From JAAYTL01 sp031460505 (GTDB lineage: Bacteria > Bacillota > Clostridia > Tissierellales > Tissierellaceae), in the NCBI GenBank assembly GCA_031460505.1, contig JAVKTT010000015.1, forward strand, positions 1 through 15,067: a stretch of 15,067 bases of DNA. Direction: 5' to 3'. The position numbers and the translations under genes were made by a program. Positions within the stretch are counted from its first letter, which is position 1, and the number at the start of each line of letters is the position of its first letter. Positions 7,400 to 14,285 of the stretch are shown here, in pieces. Below the pieces are notes generated by a model. That model ran no database searches and was not told the DNA's origin. It worked only from the letters and a program-made list of their open reading frames with translations.

Positions 7400-10300
7400 T
7401 TAAAAATCGTCGTCGTCACTTTCTTCTTCGTCTTCATCATCTTCGTCTTCTACTAAAAAACCAGATGGCAACTCACCATTTATTCTTTTGATGGAACTGT
7501 TTGGTATATCATCTTCGTCTGATGAATACTCATCTCCGATCATTTCTAATTCAGTTAAATCATCATCTATAGATTCTTGTAATTCTATCTCTGATGCATC
7601 TTCACCTATTAGCTTTACATTTAGAGCCAAACTTTGTAACTCTTTAATCAATACCTTAAAGGATTCTGGTATTCCAGGTTCTGGAATATTTTCACCTTTA
7701 ACTATGGCTTCGTAAGTTTTAACTCTACCAACAATATCATCTGATTTCACTGTTAATATTTCTTGTAGCGTATGAGCTGCTCCATATGCTTCTAGTGCCC
7801 ATACCTCCATCTCACCAAATCTTTGTCCACCAAACTGTGCTTTACCGCCTAGTGGTTGTTGAGTAACTAATGAGTAAGGTCCTGTTGACCTAGCATGAAT
7901 CTTATCATCAACTAGATGGTGAAGTTTTAATATATACATATATCCAACTGTTACTGGATTTTCAAAGTATTCTCCAGTTCTACCATCCCTCAATCTTATC
8001 TTACCATCTTCAGGATATTCTGCTTCTTTTAAGGCTTGGATAATGTCAGTTTCATTAGCGCCATCAAATACAGGCGTGGCTACATGCCATCCTAGTTTTT
8101 TAGCAGCTAATCCAAGATGAACTTCTAAAACTTGCCCTAGGTTCATACGAGATGGAACTCCAAGTGGATTTAGAACTATTTGGACAGGTGTACCATCAGG
8201 TAAATAAGGCATATCTTCTTCTGGTAATATTCTTGAGACTACCCCTTTATTACCATGACGACCACACAACTTGTCTCCAACATTTATTTTCCTCTTTGTT
8301 GCTATATAGGTTCTTACCATTTGATTTACTCCTGGTGGAAGTTCATCACCATTTTCTCTAGAATATATCTTTACATCAACGATAATTCCAGATTCACCAT
8401 GAGGAACCCTTAGAGATGTATCTCTAACTTCTCTAGCTTTTTCACCAAATATAGCCCTTAACAATCTCTCTTCAGCTGTCAACTCAGTTTCTCCCTTTGG
8501 AGTAACCTTTCCTACTAAAATGTCTCCTGCTTTAACCTCGGCGCCTATACGTATGATGCCTCTATCGTCAAGGTCTTTTAGCATATCCTCCCCTACATTA
8601 GGGATATCTCGTGTAATCTCTTCTGCACCTAGTTTTGTATCTCTTGCTTCTGATTCATATTCTTCAATATGAACTGAAGTCAAGGTATCTTCCATAACTA
8701 ATTTTTCACTTATCAACATAGCATCTTCATAGTTATAACCTTCCCAAGTCATAAACGCTATGAGTAGGTTTTTACCTAATGCTATTTCTCCAAGTTCAGT
8801 ACTAGGTCCATCAGCTATTACTTGGCCTTTTGTAATCTTCTCTCCAACAGTTACAATAGGTCTTTGATTTATTGTAGTACCTTGATTTGAACGTTTAAAT
8901 TTCAACATTCTATATTTTTCAGATTTATTATCACTATCTCTTCTGATTATTATCTCATTCGCACTTGCCTTTTCTACAATTCCATCACTATGAGATAATA
9001 CCATTACGCCAGAATCTCTTGCAGCTTTATATTCAATACCTGTACCTATAATAGGAGCTTCTGCTTTTAGTAACGGGACTGCTTGACGTTGCATGTTTGC
9101 ACCCATCAGTGCCCTGTTAGCATCATCATTTTCCAAGAACGGAATCATGGCAGTACCTACCGATACAATTTGTTTTGGTGAAACATCCATATAATCAATT
9201 TCACCGCTTGCAAAAATATCAATAGCACCTTTTTTACCCCTGGCAATCATTCTTTGATTTAGGAACTCATTATTCTCACCTAAAGGTTCATTAGACTGAG
9301 CAATTATAAATTCATCTTCTATATCGGCTGTTATATAATCTATTTCACCTGTAACTACTCCATCTTTAACTTTTCTATATGGAGCCTCAATAAATCCGTA
9401 CTCATTGATAGTTGCATAGGTTGTAAGTGAAGTTATTAGACCTATATTTGGACCCTCTGGTGTCTCTATAGGGCACATTCTACCATAATGAGAGTCATGA
9501 ACGTCACGTACTTCCATTCCTGCACGATCTCTACTCAAACCACCAGGTCCTAATGCTGACATTCTTCTCTTATGGGTAAGTTCTGTCAGTGGGTTTGTTT
9601 GATCCATAAATTGAGACAACTGGCTACTTCCAAAGAATTCTTTAATAGCCGCAACCACAGGTCTTATGTTTATCAACGCTTGTGGTGTTGCTACATCAAC
9701 ATCCTGGATTGTCATTCTTTCTCTTACAACTCTTTCCATTCTAGATAGACCTATTCTAAATTGGTTTTGAAGTAATTCCCCAACAGATCTAAGTCTTCTA
9801 TTTCCTAAATGGTCAATATCGTCAGTTAATCCAATCCCATTGAATAAGTTGAATTCATAATTTATACTTGCAACTATATCGTCTGGAATTATGTGCTTTG
9901 GAGATAAATCCTTAACTCTTTCTCCAATTGCAGCCTTCAGTTCATCTTCATTATCATAAGTATCTATCAATTCTTTCATTAAAGGATAGTATACTTTTTC
10001 ATTTAACCCAAATTCATCCAGTGAGAATGGTAAGTCAAAAGCTTTCCTTGACACAAAGTTATTTCCTAGTACCCTTCCAACTTTACCATCATCTAGTAAT
10101 ACATCAACTACATTTATACCACTATTTTCAATTTCTATTGCTTTATCTCTAGTGATTTTTTCACCTTTAGCTACAAATAATTCCCCTGTTTCCGGGTTAA
10201 TTATGTTATTAGCCGCTCTTCTACCATAAATTCTATTATAAAGAGCTAATTTTTTATTAAACTTATACCTTCCAACTTTAGCTAAATCATATCTTCTTGG

Positions 10301-11080
10301 GTCGAAAAACATATTATTGATTAATGAACTAGCACTATCAACTGTAGGTGGTTCACCTGGACGAAGCTTTTTATAGATTTCTATCATTGCTTCATCTACA
10401 GTTGTTGTAGTATCTTTTTCTAAAGTATTCAATACTTGTTCCGTCTCTCCAAGAACCTCAATAATTTCTGTATTACTAACAATGTTTAATGCTCTTAGCA
10501 ATATGGTAATTGGAATCTTTCTAGTCCTATCGATTCTTACATAGACTACATCATTTGAGTCAGTTTCATATTCTAACCATGCACCCCTATTAGGAATCAC
10601 CGTTGAAGAATATAGTTTCTTTCCTGTCTTATCTCTGTTTTCTACATAATAAACACCAGGAGACCTAACCAACTGACTTACTACAACCCTTTCAGCTCCA
10701 TTAATGATAAAGGTTCCCTTTTCAGTCATCAAAGGTAAATCACCCATGAAAACTTCTTGTTCTTTTACTTCACCAGTTTCTTTGTTAATTAACCTTACCT
10801 TCACCTTTAATGGCGCAGAATAGTTTGCATCTCTCTCTCTTGCCTCATCTTCATCATATTTTAGGCTGTCACCAATATGATAATTAACAAATTCTAGTAT
10901 AAGATTACCTGTATAATCTTGTATAGGAGAGATATCATCAAAAACTTCTTTTAGTCCTTCTTCTACAAACCAATCATACGAGGTTTTTTGCACCTCAATT
11001 AAATCAGGTAAATCTAATACTTCATCGATACGAGAGTAACTCATCCTGACCCTCTTGCCATATGTTACAGGATGTACCAT
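7400..11080 (-). CDS. rpoB: DNA-directed RNA polymerase subunit beta
   Basis: Beta forms one pincer of core RNA polymerase and much of the active-site and rifampicin pocket. The 1226-residue protein contains the rifampicin region from GSSQLSQFMDQTNPL to HKRRMSALGPGG; His503 and Ser508 correspond to E. coli His526 and Ser531 and are wild type, so no common resistance change is visible. The nucleotide-binding lysines in VGDKLCGRHGNKG (Lys937, Lys945) are present. The C-terminus ends in a strongly acidic tail (EDEDDEDEEESDDDDF). The open frame begins with a GTG at 11092, but I chose the ATG at 11078-11080: MVHPVTYGKR matches the family N-terminus and the GGTGA of the Shine-Dalgarno is 8 nt upstream, whereas the GTG overlaps it. 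The gene has its own promoter and leader and precedes rpoC. Confidence 0.98.
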   Translation of the reverse strand: MVHPVTYGKRVRMSYSRIDEVLDLPDLIEVQKTSYDWFVEEGLKEVFDDISPIQDYTGNLILEFVNYHIGDSLKYDEDEARERDANYSAPLKVKVRLINKETGEVKEQEVFMGDLPLMTEKGTFIINGAERVVVSQLVRSPGVYYVENRDKTGKKLYSSTVIPNRGAWLEYETDSNDVVYVRIDRTRKIPITILLRALNIVSNTEIIEVLGETEQVLNTLEKDTTTTVDEAMIEIYKKLRPGEPPTVDSASSLINNMFFDPRRYDLAKVGRYKFNKKLALYNRIYGRRAANNIINPETGELFVAKGEKITRDKAIEIENSGINVVDVLLDDGKVGRVLGNNFVSRKAFDLPFSLDEFGLNEKVYYPLMKELIDTYDNEDELKAAIGERVKDLSPKHIIPDDIVASINYEFNLFNGIGLTDDIDHLGNRRLRSVGELLQNQFRIGLSRMERVVRERMTIQDVDVATPQALINIRPVVAAIKEFFGSSQLSQFMDQTNPLTELTHKRRMSALGPGGLSRDRAGMEVRDVHDSHYGRMCPIETPEGPNIGLITSLTTYATINEYGFIEAPYRKVKDGVVTGEIDYITADIEDEFIIAQSNEPLGENNEFLNQRMIARGKKGAIDIFASGEIDYMDVSPKQIVSVGTAMIPFLENDDANRALMGANMQRQAVPLLKAEAPIIGTGIEYKAARDSGVMVLSHSDGIVEKASANEIIIRRDSDNKSEKYRMLKFKRSNQGTTINQRPIVTVGEKITKGQVIADGPSTELGEIALGKNLLIAFMTWEGYNYEDAMLISEKLVMEDTLTSVHIEEYESEARDTKLGAEEITRDIPNVGEDMLKDLDDRGIIRIGAEVKAGDILVGKVTPKGETELTAEERLLRAIFGEKAREVRDTSLRVPHGESGIIVDVKIYSRENGDELPPGVNQMVRTYIATKRKINVGDKLCGRHGNKGVVSRILPEEDMPYLPDGTPVQIVLNPLGVPSRMNLGQVLEVHLGLAAKKLGWHVATPVFDGANETDIIQALKEAEYPEDGKIRLRDGRTGEYFENPVTVGYMYILKLHHLVDDKIHARSTGPYSLVTQQPLGGKAQFGGQRFGEMEVWALEAYGAAHTLQEILTVKSDDIVGRVKTYEAIVKGENIPEPGIPESFKVLIKELQSLALNVKLIGEDASEIELQESIDDDLTELEMIGDEYSSDEDDIPNSSIKRINGELPSGFLVEDEDDEDEEESDDDDF

Positions 11081-11227
11081 AAACAAATTCACCCCTTGTT
11101 AAACTAAATTAAACTAAAATATCCAAAAGCACTAAACACTTTTGGTAATACATTCCAAGCATATTAATTAATATTGCCTATTAGTGAAATCTTTATACAA
11201 AAGATCACATATTTCGTTATTATGCAA
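11081..11227 (-). promoter_or_regulatory. Structured 5' leader of rpoBC
   Basis: From the predicted start site near 11227 to the rpoB ATG there are about 147 nt without a gene. The RNA strand can form GTG-ATCTTT/AAAGAT-TT-CAC (11208-11184, 5-nt loop, two bulged T) and CCAAAAG/CTTTTGG (11145-11123, with two further wobble pairs). The CCAA of the second hairpin can instead pair with an upstream TTGG around 11157-11154, so two exclusive folds are possible. No good U tract follows either hairpin. I do not recognise a known leader family here. Confidence 0.45.
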
Positions 11228-11233
11228 TAAATT

Positions 11234-11262
11234 ATGATATCACATTAATATGGGCATGTCAA
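11234..11262 (-). promoter_or_regulatory. Promoter for rpoBC
   Basis: On the minus strand the -35 is TTGACA (11262-11257), followed by a 17-bp spacer and the -10 TATCAT (11239-11234), with TGA immediately upstream as an extended -10. It fits the main vegetative sigma factor closely. It lies just downstream of the rplL terminator, so rpoBC can be transcribed independently of the ribosomal protein genes. Transcription should start near 11227. Confidence 0.85.
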
Positions 11263-11285
11263 TTAATTTATCGTAAGAATTAAGT

Positions 11286-11319
11286 AAATAAAAAAGGCTC
11301 TCTATTATGAAAGCCTTTT
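11286..11319 (-). terminator. Intrinsic terminator after rplL
   Basis: AAAAGGCT (11319-11312) and AGCCTTTT (11299-11292) form an 8-bp stem with a 12-nt loop, followed by TTATTT on the transcribed strand. It starts 10 nt after the rplL stop codon. It should end much of the rplJ-rplL transcription before rpoB, with a new promoter just beyond. E. coli has a partial attenuator at the same junction. Confidence 0.85.
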
Positions 11320-11329
11320 AAATTGGTTA

Positions 11330-11713
11330 CTATTTTAATTCTACTGTCGCTCCTACTTCTTCTAATTTTGTTTTCATTTCTTCTGCTTCTTCTTTTGAAG
11401 CTCCTTCTTTGATTGCTTTTGGAGCGTTATCAACTAATTCTTTAGCTTCTTTTAATCCTAAGCCAGTTATTTCTCTAACAGCTTTGATAACTTTGATTTT
11501 TTCTCCACCTGCTGATGCTAAAATAACATCAAATTCTGTTTTTTCTTCAGCTGCTGGAGCTGCTGCACCTGCTGCTGGAGCTGCTGCTACTGCTGCTGGA
11601 GCTGCTGCACTTACACCAAATTCTTCTTCTAATGCTTTAACTAATTCTGCTAATTCTAATACTGTAAGATTTTTAACTTCTTCTATTAAATTTAATACTT
11701 TTTCGCTTGCCAT
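11330..11713 (-). CDS. rplL: 50S ribosomal protein L7/L12
   Basis: L7/L12 is the multi-copy stalk protein of the 50S subunit; its C-terminal domain recruits and stimulates the translational GTPases EF-G, EF-Tu and IF2. The 127-residue protein has the N-terminal dimerisation helices (VLNLIEEVKNLTVLELAELVKALEEEF, about 6-32), an Ala/Pro hinge (about 35-55) and the C-terminal domain from EFDVIL with the factor-binding segment KVIKAVREITGLGLKEAKELV. The ATG at 11711-11713 follows GGAGGT. The hinge is encoded by three tandem 21-nt units. It lies 34 nt after rplJ, whose product anchors L7/L12 dimers on the ribosome, and is followed by a strong terminator. Confidence 0.98.
   Translation of the reverse strand: MASEKVLNLIEEVKNLTVLELAELVKALEEEFGVSAAAPAAVAAAPAAGAAAPAAEEKTEFDVILASAGGEKIKVIKAVREITGLGLKEAKELVDNAPKAIKEGASKEEAEEMKTKLEEVGATVELK
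11550..11612 (-). repeat. Three tandem 21-nt repeats encoding the L7/L12 hinge
   Basis: Units 11550-11570, 11571-11591 and 11592-11612 differ at only a few bases and encode SAAAPAA, VAAAPAA and GAAAPAA. They form the flexible linker between the dimerisation and factor-binding domains. Because each unit is seven codons, gain or loss of a unit would change linker length without shifting the frame. Confidence 0.85.
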
Positions 11714-11747
11714 TTTTATAATACCTCCAATATTTTTTTAAAATTTA

Positions 11748-12275
11748 TTATGCTGCTTTTTCTTCAGCAATTGCATTTAATACTATTGCTAGTGATCTAA
11801 TTGTACCTTGAAGTACATTTGCGAATCCTTGGATTGGTGCATTTAAGCCACCAAGTGCTTGAGCAATAAGTACTTCTCTAGGTGGTAATTCAGCTAAGTC
11901 ATTAACACCTTTAACATCTATAACTTTTCCATCAACTATACCAGCTTTGATTTCTAATTTGTCATGTTTTTTTGCAAATTCTGCTGTAATTTTAGCCGCT
12001 GATACTGGATCTTCATAGCCAAATGCTATAGCAGATGGTCCTTTTAAAAACTCATTGAATTCTTCTAAACCTGAATCTTTAAAAGCAAATCTCATCATAG
12101 TGTTTTTGTATACTTTATATTCGATACCAGCACTTCTATATTGACTTCTAAGCTCTGTTAATTGTTCAACATTTAAGCCTCTATAGTCAACTAGAACAAC
12201 TGACTCCGCATTTTTAATTTTCTCTTTGATCTCTTCAATATTTTGAGTTTTTGCTTGAAGGGTTTGTTCTCTCAC
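11748..12275 (-). CDS. rplJ: 50S ribosomal protein L10
   Basis: L10 anchors the L7/L12 stalk to 23S rRNA near L11; its N-terminal domain binds rRNA and its long C-terminal helix binds L12 dimers. With GTG at 12273-12275 as start the protein has 175 residues, beginning VREQTLQAKTQ (V read as Met), and contains the typical VVLVDYRGLNV and YKVYKNTMMRFA segments. The GTG is 5 nt after GGGAGGTGA. The open frame continues 19 codons upstream to 12332, but that extension runs out of the leader terminator and through the Shine-Dalgarno, so I reject it. It is preceded by its own promoter and an L10-type leader and is followed by rplL. Confidence 0.96.
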   Translation of the reverse strand: MREQTLQAKTQNIEEIKEKIKNAESVVLVDYRGLNVEQLTELRSQYRSAGIEYKVYKNTMMRFAFKDSGLEEFNEFLKGPSAIAFGYEDPVSAAKITAEFAKKHDKLEIKAGIVDGKVIDVKGVNDLAELPPREVLIAQALGGLNAPIQGFANVLQGTIRSLAIVLNAIAEEKAA

Positions 12276-12299
12276 TAACTTCACCTCCCATGGAATATG

Positions 12300-12343
12300 G
12301 ATATAATAATAAAAGTCTCTACGTAGACACACGAAGAGACTCT
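12300..12343 (-). terminator. Leader terminator upstream of rplJ
   Basis: AGTCTCT (12341-12335) pairs with AGAGACT (12320-12314) across a 14-nt loop and is followed by TTTATTATTATAT on the transcribed strand. It lies in the rplJ leader ahead of the start codon, so it can act only as an attenuator. Its loop contains GTCTACG, which also pairs far upstream in the L10 leader, which makes the two folds competitors. Confidence 0.75.
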
Positions 12344-12430
12344 AATTTCAAATTTATATATTAGAATTCAACCTCGGTAGGAAATTTAAACCTATTGGTC
12401 CCTACTGTCTACGGTACTTATTAAATTGAC
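12300..12430 (-). promoter_or_regulatory. L10-type ribosomal protein leader with attenuator, upstream of rplJL
   Basis: The RNA from about 12430 carries hallmarks of the Firmicute L10 leader: CCGTAGACAGTAGG (12414-12401), CCTACCGAGGT (12380-12370), and GTCTACG (12328-12322), complementary to CGTAGAC (12413-12407). GTAGG and CCTAC can form an inner stem. The 3' strand of the long-range pair lies in the loop of the terminator described separately. In B. subtilis the L10-L12 complex binds such a leader and controls attenuation of rplJL. The match is by recognition of conserved segments, not by a covariance search. Confidence 0.85.
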
Positions 12431-12436
12431 TTGTTT

Positions 12437-12465
12437 ATTATATCAGTAACTTGTTTTGTTGTCAA
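12437..12465 (-). promoter_or_regulatory. Promoter for rplJL
   Basis: The minus strand shows TTGACA (12465-12460), a 17-bp spacer and TATAAT (12442-12437), both hexamers matching consensus exactly, plus a TGA extended -10. The -35 begins only five bases after the rplA stop codon. Transcription should start near 12430, which places the whole L10 leader in the transcript. Confidence 0.88.
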
Positions 12466-12470
12466 CATTA

Positions 12471-13169
12471 TTAGTCCATTAATTTTTGTCCATTTATTTT
12501 AATTCCAGGTCCCATTGTACTTGAAATGGTTACTGATTTTAAATATCTACCTTTTGCTGCTGCTGGTTTTGCTTTTACTAAGGCATCAACCAATACATCG
12601 AAGTTTTCTTTTAATTTTTCAGTACCAAATGAAACTTTTCCAATTGGAACATGAACTATACTTGCCTTGTCAACCCTATATTCTACCTTACCAGCTTTGA
12701 TTTCATTAACAGCTTTTTCAATATCAAATGTTACTGTACCTGATTTTGGGTTTGGCATTAATCCTTTTGGTCCAAGAACTCTACCAATTCTACCAACTAC
12801 ACCCATCATATCTGGTGTTGATACAACTACATCGAAATCTAACCAACCTTCATTTTGAATTTTAGCTACCATTTCTTCTCCGCCAACAAAGTCAGCGCCT
12901 GCAGCTGTTGCTTCATTTTGTTTTTCACCTTTGGCAATTACAAGAACTCTTCTAGTTCTTCCTGTACCATGTGGTAATACTACTGCACCTCTTACCTGTT
13001 GATCTGCATGTCTTGGGTCTACACCAAGTCTTACTGCCAATTCAACAGTTTCATCAAATTTTGCCTTAGATGTTTTTTGAACTAATTCAATTGCTTCTAA
13101 AGCATCATATAAATTGTGTCTATCTACAAGTTTAACACTTTCTTGATAGTTCTTACCTCTTTTTGGCAT
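12471..13169 (-). CDS. rplA: 50S ribosomal protein L1
   Basis: L1 is the mobile L1-stalk protein of the 50S subunit, which helps eject deacylated tRNA from the E site; in many bacteria it also represses translation of its own rplK-rplA mRNA. The 232-residue protein has normal length and the conserved PHGTGRTRRVLVIAKG, VGRIGRVLGPKGLMPNPK and SSTMGPGIKI segments. The ATG at 13167-13169 follows AAGGAGG at 7 nt. It follows rplK after 45 nt that contain a copy of the L1-site-like element directly against the Shine-Dalgarno. The next promoter (rplJ) begins at its stop codon. Confidence 0.98.
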   Translation of the reverse strand: MPKRGKNYQESVKLVDRHNLYDALEAIELVQKTSKAKFDETVELAVRLGVDPRHADQQVRGAVVLPHGTGRTRRVLVIAKGEKQNEATAAGADFVGGEEMVAKIQNEGWLDFDVVVSTPDMMGVVGRIGRVLGPKGLMPNPKSGTVTFDIEKAVNEIKAGKVEYRVDKASIVHVPIGKVSFGTEKLKENFDVLVDALVKAKPAAAKGRYLKSVTISSTMGPGIKINGQKLMD

Positions 13170-13183
13170 TTAAATTCCTCCTT

Positions 13184-13209
13184 GTGGTATTAGCGGTTTA
13201 CCCTCCCAC
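13184..13209 (-). promoter_or_regulatory. L1-binding-site mimic before rplA (element B)
   Basis: The 26-nt element begins GTGGGAGGG and ends CCGCTAATACCAC on the mRNA strand. GTGG pairs with CCAC, and a small hairpin around GG..CC leaves an asymmetric internal loop. The flanks resemble the L1 stalk of 23S rRNA, where GGTGGGAG faces AAATACCACC. It ends right where the rplA Shine-Dalgarno begins, so bound L1 should block 30S loading. The rRNA comparison is from memory of the E. coli sequence. Confidence 0.75.
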
Positions 13210-13214
13210 TATAA

Positions 13215-13640
13215 TTATAGTTCTACTTCTACTCCCATACTTCTTGCTGTTCCAGCTACCATGCTAATAGCAGCCTCTAAAGAAGCAGCATTTAAGTCTG
13301 GCATTTTTGTTTCTGCAATTTTAGTAATGTCTTCTTTTGACAATTTTGCAACTTTTGTTTTGTTTGGTTCTGCTGAACCTGATTCTATTCCTAAAGCTTT
13401 TTTAATTAAAACAGCTACTGGTGGTGTTTTAGTAATGAAACTAAAGGATCTATCTTGATATACTGTAAGCACTACTGGTATTATCATTCCAGCTTGGTCT
13501 GCTGTTTTAGCATTGAACTCTTTTGTAAATTGCATTATATTAACGCCATGAGGTCCTAATGCTGTACCAACAGGTGGTGCAGGAGTTGCTTTACCAGCAG
13601 GGATTTGTAGTTTTACTAACGCTACAACTTTTTTTGCCAT
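13215..13640 (-). CDS. rplK: 50S ribosomal protein L11
   Basis: L11 sits at the base of the 50S stalk in the GTPase-associated centre and is needed for factor function and for RelA-type stringent signalling; its N-terminal domain with 23S rRNA forms the thiostrepton site. The 141-residue protein has the standard length, with the N-terminal LQIPAGKATPAPPVGTALG proline-rich segment and the C-terminal rRNA-binding domain including KMPDLNAASLEAA and GTARSMGVEV. The ATG at 13638-13640 follows GGAGGTGG. The 93-nt gap after nusG contains an AT-rich hairpin and an L1-site-like element. It is followed by rplA, as in most bacteria. Confidence 0.98.
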   Translation of the reverse strand: MAKKVVALVKLQIPAGKATPAPPVGTALGPHGVNIMQFTKEFNAKTADQAGMIIPVVLTVYQDRSFSFITKTPPVAVLIKKALGIESGSAEPNKTKVAKLSKEDITKIAETKMPDLNAASLEAAISMVAGTARSMGVEVEL

Positions 13641-13665
13641 CTAACTTCCACCTCCTCATATCATT

Positions 13666-13692
13666 GTGGTTTAGCGGGAATATCCCTCCCAC
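13666..13692 (-). promoter_or_regulatory. L1-binding-site mimic before rplK (element A)
   Basis: This 27-nt element begins GTGGGAGGG and ends CCCGCTAAACCAC on the mRNA strand, closely matching element B before rplA. GTGG pairs with CCAC, and GGG/CCC closes an ATATT loop, with unpaired GA on one side and GCTAAA on the other. It ends 25 nt before the rplK ATG, just upstream of the Shine-Dalgarno. L1 control of rplK-rplA translation is well established in other bacteria; here it is inferred. Confidence 0.75.
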
Positions 13693-13706
13693 TTCGTGTA
13701 AATCTA

Positions 13707-13732
13707 TTTAAAAAGCATAATTTGCTTTTAAA
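13707..13732 (-). other. AT-rich stem-loop just after nusG
   Basis: Directly after the nusG stop codon the RNA can pair TTTAAAAGCA with TGCTTTTTAAA (one bulged base, 5-nt loop AATTA). Its T run is part of the stem and is followed by TAGATTTAC, so termination would be weak at best. It could reduce read-through into rplK or mark a processing site; no promoter is visible between it and rplK. Confidence 0.45.
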
Positions 13733-13733
13733 A

Positions 13734-14285
13734 CTAAATTCTTTGTATTTGGTCAAAATCTAATTCTACCAGTGTTTCTCTTCCAAACATTGAAACATAT
13801 ACTTTGACCTTCCTTTTTTCCATGCTAATATTACCAATTGTCCCCATAAAGTTCTCAAAAGGTCCAGATGCTACTTTTACAACATCATTAATTTTAAAAT
13901 CAACTGTTGGTAATATTGTTTCTTGAACTCCCAATGCTTTTACTTCTTGATCTGAAAGAGGAACTGGTTTTGACGCAGGTCCAACAAAACCTGTAACGCC
14001 CCTAGTATTCCTAACTAAATACCAAGAGTCGTCATTAATTATCATTTTAACCAATACGTATCCCGGAAACATTTTTCTTTCCTTAATTTTGTTCTTCCCA
14101 GATTTGGAGTCTACATATTCTTCTGTAGGCACTGCGACTTCAAAGATATCATCTATCATACCTCTGTTTTCAACCATCTTTTCTAGGTTTGCTTTAACCT
14201 TATTTTCATGGCCTGAGTAAGTATGGACTACATACCATTTAGCATTTCTAGCCCGTTCTTCTCTACCTTCAATCTTATCAGTCAT
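13734..14285 (-). CDS. nusG: Transcription elongation/antitermination factor NusG
   Basis: NusG binds elongating RNA polymerase through its N-terminal domain and contacts Rho or the ribosome through its KOW domain. The 183-residue protein has the NGN domain (WYVVHTYSGHE at 17-27 through KMFPGYVLVKM and TRGVTGFVG) and a KOW domain near residues 133-160 (VASGPFENFMGTI). The ATG at 14283-14285 is the only standard in-frame start before the conserved region, yet its Shine-Dalgarno AAGGGAGGG (14316-14308) is 22 nt away, with a perfect hairpin between them. It lies after secE (40-nt gap) and before rplK, the usual Firmicute order. Confidence 0.97.
   Translation of the reverse strand: MTDKIEGREERARNAKWYVVHTYSGHENKVKANLEKMVENRGMIDDIFEVAVPTEEYVDSKSGKNKIKERKMFPGYVLVKMIINDDSWYLVRNTRGVTGFVGPASKPVPLSDQEVKALGVQETILPTVDFKINDVVKVASGPFENFMGTIGNISMEKRKVKVYVSMFGRETLVELDFDQIQRI

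Noticed and set aside
11081..11092. GTG start four codons upstream for rpoB
   Set aside because: The GTG overlaps the Shine-Dalgarno; the ATG at 11078-11080 has normal spacing and the MVHPV N-terminus.
12276..12332. Longer L10 with 19 extra N-terminal residues
   Set aside because: The extension starts in the loop of the leader terminator and overlaps the Shine-Dalgarno; the GTG at 12273-12275 fits the family.
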